From assembly GCA_042091915.1 (NCBI GenBank), contig JBELGO010000060.1:1-10331 (forward strand): a stretch of DNA of 10,331 bases. The letters run 5' to 3'. Positions within the stretch are counted from its first letter, which is position 1. Each line of letters starts with the position of its first letter. The stretch comes from LSUCC0057 sp042091915 (GTDB lineage Bacteria > Pseudomonadota > Gammaproteobacteria > Pseudomonadales > Porticoccaceae). Below, piece by piece: positions 6,309 to 10,331 of the stretch. The position numbers were made by a program, and so were the translations under genes. The notes below the pieces were generated by a model that was not told the origin of the DNA, did not search any database, and saw only the letters and a program-made list of their open reading frames with translations.

Positions 6309-7319
6309 ATGACAACAGTTGCAGTTCTCGGTGGCGGCAGCTTCGGCACAGCAATGGCTAATATGATTGCCGCCAATGGCCATGCAGTGACGCTGTGGAT
6401 GCGCGACCCTGAGGCGGCAGCCAATACCACAGCCAGCCGGCGCAACAGCTGTTACCTGCCTGATTACGCGCTCGAAGAGAGCCTGCAAATCAGTGCCGAT
6501 TTAGCCGCAGCGGTCAACTCGGCCGAAGTAGTTTTTTTTGCTGTGCCCAGCAAGTCTCTGCGCCAGTTGGCCAGTGATGTAGCTCCGCTAGTTGCCGACA
6601 GGGCAGGCTTAGTCAGTATGGCCAAAGGGGTTGAGGCCGACAGTTTTCTGCTGCCTAGCCAGATTATCGAGCAAGAGCTACCCAACCACGATATTGCTGT
6701 CATCAGTGGCCCCAACCTGGCTGCCGAGATCTGCCAGCGGCAGATTACCGCCACGGTGGTCGCCAGCGACTCTGCGTCGCTGTGTGCACAGGTGCAAGAG
6801 CTTATCGCCTCTGATTATTTTCGTGTTTACGCCAACAGCGATCGCTTTGGTGTAGAGCTGGCCGGTGCCCTGAAAAACATATACGCGATTGTCGCCGGAG
6901 TTGTCGCGGCTATGGGTATGGGCCAAAACAGCCGCGCAGTTATGCTGACACGCAGCTTAGCGGAGATGAGCCGCTTTGCCGTGCAGCTTGGGGCCGACCC
7001 CATGACCTTTCTCGGCCTCAGCGGGGTGGGGGATCTCTACGTCACCTGTAGTTCCCCACTCAGCCGCAACTACCAAGTCGGCTTTGAGCTGGGCAACGGC
7101 AAAGGGCTCGATGAGGCGATTGCCGCCGTCGGCCAAACTGCAGAGGGAGTTAATACCACTCGCTTAGTGGTTGCCAAAGCGGCTGAGCTGGGTGTTTATA
7201 TGCCGCTGGCTAATGCGCTCGCCGCAATCCTCTTTGAACAGCGCTCAATTGGCAGTTTGCTGCGTGATATGATGAGCGCTGAACAGGGCCACGACGTCGA
7301 ATTTGCTACCCCGCGCTAG
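6309..7319 (+). CDS. gpsA: Glycerol-3-phosphate dehydrogenase [NAD(P)+]
   Basis: Makes sn-glycerol 3-phosphate from dihydroxyacetone phosphate in the cytosol, the backbone precursor of phospholipids. At 336 aa it has the family's normal length. The N-terminal Rossmann fold shows GGGSFGTA at 8-15. FAVPSKSLR (77-85), SMAKGVE (103-109) and SGPNLAAE (133-140) are typical of GpsA. The catalytic lysine is Lys189 in GALKNIYAI. The C-terminal helical domain has LSGVGDLYVTCSSPLSRN (237-254), the conserved substrate-site region. The ATG is supported by GGAG eight bases upstream. It is the first gene after the htpG terminator and heads a close-packed plus-strand cluster; its own promoter must lie in the preceding 40 bases or upstream of the terminator, and I see no clear one. 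Confidence 0.97.
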   Translation: MTTVAVLGGGSFGTAMANMIAANGHAVTLWMRDPEAAANTTASRRNSCYLPDYALEESLQISADLAAAVNSAEVVFFAVPSKSLRQLASDVAPLVADRAGLVSMAKGVEADSFLLPSQIIEQELPNHDIAVISGPNLAAEICQRQITATVVASDSASLCAQVQELIASDYFRVYANSDRFGVELAGALKNIYAIVAGVVAAMGMGQNSRAVMLTRSLAEMSRFAVQLGADPMTFLGLSGVGDLYVTCSSPLSRNYQVGFELGNGKGLDEAIAAVGQTAEGVNTTRLVVAKAAELGVYMPLANALAAILFEQRSIGSLLRDMMSAEQGHDVEFATPR

Positions 7320-7342
7320 CGCCCCAACCAGGAGAAGATATT

Positions 7343-7717
7343 ATGAGTGACCGAGCCAATATGCCTATTTTAAATCCACAGTTGTGGCTGCGCCTGGCTT
7401 ACATTGTGCTGTTTTCCGTGTTGGCTATGGCCGCACGCCTAGTGGTGATGGTCGTTATCGCGGCACAATTTGTTTGGGTGGCGGTAACGGGCAGCGACAA
7501 TACCAATCTGCGCTCGTTTGGCGACAGCGTCGCCAGCTGGCTTTATGCTGCAGTGCGCTACTTAACTTTTAACAGCAATAACAAGCCGTTCCCATTCGAT
7601 GAGTGGCCCGAGCCGCGCAGTAGTGGTGGTTTTCAGCTGCAGGCTGAAGATGAGATTGCTGAAGGTGAGTTTGTGCCTGCCGACGAGCAGAGCGATGACA
7701 CCGATCAGACTCGCTAA
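7343..7717 (+). CDS. DUF4389 family inner-membrane protein
   Basis: A 124-aa protein of unknown function. Residues 14-50 are strongly hydrophobic and long enough for one long or two short membrane segments. Next comes the pattern SVASWLYAAVRYLTFNSN followed by PFPFDEWP (62-89), which I recognise as the hallmark of DUF4389. The last 35 residues are an acidic, probably disordered cytosolic tail. The ATG has AGGAG eight bases upstream. It starts 23 bases after gpsA and ends nine bases before sixA, so co-transcription is likely. The link to gpsA may point to an envelope or lipid-related role, but this is only context. Confidence 0.88.
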   Translation: MSDRANMPILNPQLWLRLAYIVLFSVLAMAARLVVMVVIAAQFVWVAVTGSDNTNLRSFGDSVASWLYAAVRYLTFNSNNKPFPFDEWPEPRSSGGFQLQAEDEIAEGEFVPADEQSDDTDQTR

Positions 7718-7726
7718 AACTAGTCT

Positions 7727-8197
7727 GTGCTGAACCTCTTTTTACTGCGCCACGCCGAGGCTGAGCCTTGTTCACCTTTTGGCGACAGCCAGCGGCCGCT
7801 CTCTCATGATGGTCGCGCGCAGCTCGATGCGCTGCTAGCCCGACGCCATGACCAGCTACAAGAGGCGGATCTATGGCTAGTTAGCCCCTATTTGCGCACC
7901 CAGCAAACCTGTCAGCATCTCTACTTCGGCGCAGGCCGTGTAGAGACTATCGAGCAGCTAACCCACGAGACTCCTTGCACAACGGCCATTGCGGCAATCG
8001 ATTCGGCTTTACAAACTTTGCCCAACAGCGATCAACCTCGAAGCGTTGTCGCAGTGACCCATATGCCGTTGATTGGCGATCTTATCGAGCAGCTGTGCGG
8101 CCAGCGTATCGGCGTTTCTACGGCGGCTTTAACCCTAATCCAATTTGACATTTTTGGCCCGCAACTGGGTACATTAGTGTGGAGCGATAATTCGTGA
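7727..8197 (+). CDS. sixA: Phosphohistidine phosphatase SixA
   Basis: A small histidine-phosphatase-family enzyme of 156 aa (E. coli SixA is 161). LFLLRHAEAE at residues 4-13 carries the catalytic Arg-His pair. RPLSHDGR and VSPYLRTQQT (conserved Arg) follow, and the second catalytic His is in VTHMPLIGDL near residue 111. In E. coli SixA removes phosphate from histidine phosphocarrier domains; ArcB was the first reported target, and the nitrogen-PTS protein NPr has been proposed more recently. The start is a GTG nine bases after the DUF4389 stop. No Shine-Dalgarno is visible, so translation may depend on coupling. The N-terminus cannot be shorter without losing the first strand and RHA motif. 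Confidence 0.92.
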   Translation: MLNLFLLRHAEAEPCSPFGDSQRPLSHDGRAQLDALLARRHDQLQEADLWLVSPYLRTQQTCQHLYFGAGRVETIEQLTHETPCTTAIAAIDSALQTLPNSDQPRSVVAVTHMPLIGDLIEQLCGQRIGVSTAALTLIQFDIFGPQLGTLVWSDNS

Positions 8198-8213
8198 TTG
8201 TGAGCAACACCCT

Positions 8214-9098
8214 ATGAGTGTAGACAAAGCCGGATTGGCTTTTATAGAAGAGAGTGAGTTTGTCGTTAATGGCCTGCGCATAGCTGCGCGGCAATGGGGC
8301 AGGAAAGGGGCTGCGCCGGTTTTGGCTGTGCATGGCTGGCTGGATAACGCCGCTTCATTTTATCCACTGGCAGGGCTGCTAGAAGATATGCATTTAGTCG
8401 CCGTCGACTGTGCAGGCCACGGCCACAGTGGGCGGCGCTCGGGTGATTCTGCTTACAATATTTGGCAGGAAATAGGCGAGTTATTCGCGGTTATGGACCA
8501 GCTCGGCTGGCAGCAGTGCAATCTTGTCGGCCATTCGCGCGGCGCCGCTATCTCTGCCCTAATGGCGGGTACATTCCCCGATAGGGTGGCGAAGTTGGTG
8601 TTGATCGACGGTATGGTGCCGGCGGCATTCGACCCGCGCAGCGCCCACAAGCAGTTGGCCAAAGCGATCCTCGAACATCAGCGTTACCGCAACCATCGGC
8701 CGAGTTATTTTTCCAGTTTTGACGAGGCTGTTGCCGCCCGAGCCAATGGCTTTTTAGCGGTAGAGCCAGAGGCGGCTGCACTACTGGCAGAGCGCGGTGT
8801 CAGCGAGTCTGCTGAGGGTTTTTACTGGCACAGCGATCAGCGGTTAAAAGCGGCCTCGGAGCTAAAATTGAGCAGTGATAATCTCTCTGGTTTCCTGGCG
8901 GCGATCACCGCGCCGACTCTCTTAATTGAGGCGGAAAAAGGAGTATTGGCCGGGCGCGAGCAGGAGCGCAAACTGTTTGACGATGTCGCTAATTTGCAGA
9001 TCGAATGTCTGCCGGGCGGCCACCACCTGCATCTCGAACAGCAAGCCCCACAAGTCGCTGAGCGCATTCAAAAGTTTATTGGCGGAGCAGGGCTGTGA
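8214..9098 (+). CDS. Alpha/beta-fold hydrolase
   Basis: A 294-aa soluble hydrolase, probably cytosolic, of unknown substrate. HGWLDNAASF (40-49) is the oxyanion-hole region and VDCAGHGHSGRRS (64-76) is typical of the family. The nucleophile Ser108 sits in the elbow GHSRGA (106-111). The catalytic histidine is His270 or His271 in GGHHLHLE. The acidic residue is not clear: the usual place after the strand TLLIEAEKGVL has Glu rather than an obvious Asp, and Asp132 in LVLIDG is an alternative. It resembles the MhpC/SERHL-like esterases often found before prmB in related bacteria. The ATG lies 16 bases after sixA and has only a weak ribosome site. Its stop overlaps the prmB start by four bases (GTGA). 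Confidence 0.92.
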   Translation: MSVDKAGLAFIEESEFVVNGLRIAARQWGRKGAAPVLAVHGWLDNAASFYPLAGLLEDMHLVAVDCAGHGHSGRRSGDSAYNIWQEIGELFAVMDQLGWQQCNLVGHSRGAAISALMAGTFPDRVAKLVLIDGMVPAAFDPRSAHKQLAKAILEHQRYRNHRPSYFSSFDEAVAARANGFLAVEPEAAALLAERGVSESAEGFYWHSDQRLKAASELKLSSDNLSGFLAAITAPTLLIEAEKGVLAGREQERKLFDDVANLQIECLPGGHHLHLEQQAPQVAERIQKFIGGAGL

Positions 9099-9985
9099 AC
9101 AACGCAACCATAGGCGACTTACTGCACAACGCCAGCCAACAGCTGGAGGCTGCGGAGATTTTTTGCGGCCACGGCACTGATAATGTCTGGGACGAAGCGG
9201 TTTATCTGCTCTGTTATGCACTTCAGCTGCCGGTAGATGTGGATCGCTCGGTACTCGCACAAACTCCCTCCGCGCAACAGCAGCAGCAGTTTGAGCAGCT
9301 GATCGCCAAACGTATCGCCGAGCGCATACCGGCACCTTACTTAACCGGTGAGGCTTGGTTTTGCGGTTTGCCGTTTAACGTCGATAAGCGAGTAATCATT
9401 CCGCGCTCGCCGATAGGCCAGTTAATTGTCGAAGGGTTCAGCCCGTGGCTGGCTGAGCCGCCGTCGACACTGTTGGATCTCTGCTGTGGCAGTGGTTGTA
9501 TTGGTATCGCTAGCGCTATAGCTTTTGACTCTGCTCAAGTGGTGCTCTCCGATCTCTCCAGCGATGCACTGGCAGTGGCGCAGAGCAATATTGAACGCCA
9601 CCAGTTGGCCGAGCGCGTCTCACTGAACCAAGGCGATCTGTTTGCAGGGTTACAGGCACAGCAGTTTGATCTTATTTTGTGCAACCCACCCTATGTCGAT
9701 ACCAGCGACTTTGCCACTATGCCCTCTGAGTTTGGCCACGAACCGGTGATGGCGCTGGTCTCTGGTGACGATGGCCTCGATTTTACCCGCCGGCTATTGC
9801 GCGAAGCGCCCGACTATCTCACTGAGCGGGGTTTGCTAATTTGCGAAGTGGGCAACTCCTCTGTGGCTCTCGATGCAGCGTTTCCGAACCTGCCACTGAC
9901 TTGGCTAGAGTTTGCCGAAGGCGATGGTGGAGTATTTGTTGTCGACCGCCAGCAGCTGTTTGAGCATCGCGATCTGTTGGCGTAA
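9095..9985 (+). CDS. prmB: Ribosomal protein L3 N5-glutamine methyltransferase
   Basis: An S-adenosylmethionine-dependent enzyme that methylates a glutamine of ribosomal protein L3 (Gln150 in E. coli). It has 296 aa, near the normal length. The N-terminal helical substrate-binding domain ends at PYLTGEAWFCGLPF. IPRSPIGQLI (102-111) is diagnostic for PrmB rather than PrmC. Motif I LDLCCGSGCIGIA (127-139) binds the cofactor and NPPYVD (197-202) binds the target glutamine. The GTG start overlaps the hydrolase stop as GTGA and has GGAG seven bases upstream, so translation is coupled. The position just before aroC is common in Gammaproteobacteria. Confidence 0.96.
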   Translation: MNNATIGDLLHNASQQLEAAEIFCGHGTDNVWDEAVYLLCYALQLPVDVDRSVLAQTPSAQQQQQFEQLIAKRIAERIPAPYLTGEAWFCGLPFNVDKRVIIPRSPIGQLIVEGFSPWLAEPPSTLLDLCCGSGCIGIASAIAFDSAQVVLSDLSSDALAVAQSNIERHQLAERVSLNQGDLFAGLQAQQFDLILCNPPYVDTSDFATMPSEFGHEPVMALVSGDDGLDFTRRLLREAPDYLTERGLLICEVGNSSVALDAAFPNLPLTWLEFAEGDGGVFVVDRQQLFEHRDLLA

Positions 9986-9991
9986 ATAGCT

Positions 9992-9997
9992 TATAAT
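9992..9997 (+). promoter_or_regulatory. Possible -10 element of an aroC promoter
   Basis: A perfect TATAAT lies seven bases after prmB, followed by an A/T-rich leader with a T7 run (10008-10014) before aroC. No good -35 is found at 16-18 bases, and there is no TGn extension. aroC may therefore have its own start or simply be read through from prmB. Confidence 0.3.
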
Positions 9998-10037
9998 CAC
10001 GCCACAATTTTTTTAACCCGTAAAAGTGTGAATGCGC

Positions 10038-10331
10038 ATGTCTGGAAACACCTTTGGCAAATTGTTTACTGTCACCAGTTTTGGCGAGAGCCACGGCCCG
10101 GCTCTGGGCTGTATTATCGATGGCTGCCCTCCCGGTTTGCCGCTCTGCGAGGAGGATCTGCAGCGCGATCTAGATCGCCGCAAGCCTGGCCAATCGCGCT
10201 ATACCACACAACGCCGCGAGGCGGACCAAGTGCGCATTCTCTCCGGTGTCTTTGAGGGGCTCACTACAGGTACACCGATTGGTTTGTTGATTGAAAATAC
10301 CGACCAAAAATCCAAAGACTACAGCAACATC
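10038..10331 (+). CDS. aroC: Chorismate synthase (N-terminal part, cut by window end)
   Basis: Catalyses the last step of the shikimate pathway: EPSP to chorismate, with reduced FMN. The first 98 codons are present and open to the window end; the full enzyme is usually about 360 aa. MSGNTFGKLFTVTSFGESHG contains the family signature with His19 of GESHG. CIIDGCPPGLPL (25-36), DLDRRKPGQSRYTTQR (44-59) and the FEGLTTGTPIGLLIEN stretch (72-87) all match chorismate synthase. The ATG at 10038 gives the canonical N-terminus. An in-frame ATG at 10032 would add Met-Arg. Neither has a strong Shine-Dalgarno. It follows prmB after 52 bases. Confidence 0.97.
   Translation, partial: MSGNTFGKLFTVTSFGESHGPALGCIIDGCPPGLPLCEEDLQRDLDRRKPGQSRYTTQRREADQVRILSGVFEGLTTGTPIGLLIENTDQKSKDYSNI

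Noticed and set aside
1..10331. CRISPR arrays, tRNA/rRNA genes, insertion sequences
   Set aside because: No regularly spaced direct repeats, no cloverleaf or rRNA-like stretches and no transposase or terminal inverted repeats were found by eye.

Overview
The window looks like a gammaproteobacterial chromosome, probably a marine Cellvibrionales- or Pseudomonas-like lineage. The evidence is the HtpG, GpsA, SixA, PrmB and AroC sequences and the gene order gpsA - DUF4389 - sixA - alpha/beta hydrolase - prmB - aroC. The right part (about 4228-10331, plus strand) is ordinary, fairly GC-rich core sequence. The left part (86-4012, minus strand) is visibly more AT-rich and looks accessory.

Left part. 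A few codons of a plus-strand gene end at position 33 and are followed by a strong intrinsic terminator (43-76). Then comes a compact four-gene minus-strand operon, read from right to left. It encodes a 389-aa exported, probably lipid-anchored protein; a 586-aa secreted protein; and two small proteins of about 185 and 145 aa. The secreted protein has a signal peptide, a fibronectin-like segment, two DxNxDGxxD motifs, a hydrophobic stretch and a unique C-terminus. The first two genes overlap as ATGA. The last two overlap by 8 bases and encode proteins that share FYGSW and FPALTxL motifs in the same order, so they look like diverged paralogues. The arrangement (exported multidomain protein with a distinctive C-terminus, followed at once by small cytosolic proteins) is that of a polymorphic-toxin/immunity locus. 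Its front half resembles the front of RHS-type proteins, but no YD repeats are present. No part of this operon matches a family I can name with certainty. It is the best candidate here for an undescribed system.

Middle. A 215-base divergent intergenic region carries a near-consensus heat-shock (sigma-32) promoter for htpG. htpG itself is interrupted by a run of ten Ns that puts its two halves in different frames. Protein conservation suggests that only about three bases are really missing, so the gene is probably intact (644 aa). A 139-base gap with three hairpins, the last an intrinsic terminator, separates htpG from the next cluster.

Right part. gpsA (phospholipid precursor synthesis), a DUF4389 membrane protein, sixA (phosphohistidine phosphatase), an alpha/beta hydrolase, prmB (methylation of ribosomal protein L3) and the start of aroC (chorismate synthase) follow in tight plus-strand order. 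Gaps are short, and the hydrolase-prmB junction overlaps by four bases. No tRNA, rRNA, CRISPR array or insertion sequence was seen.
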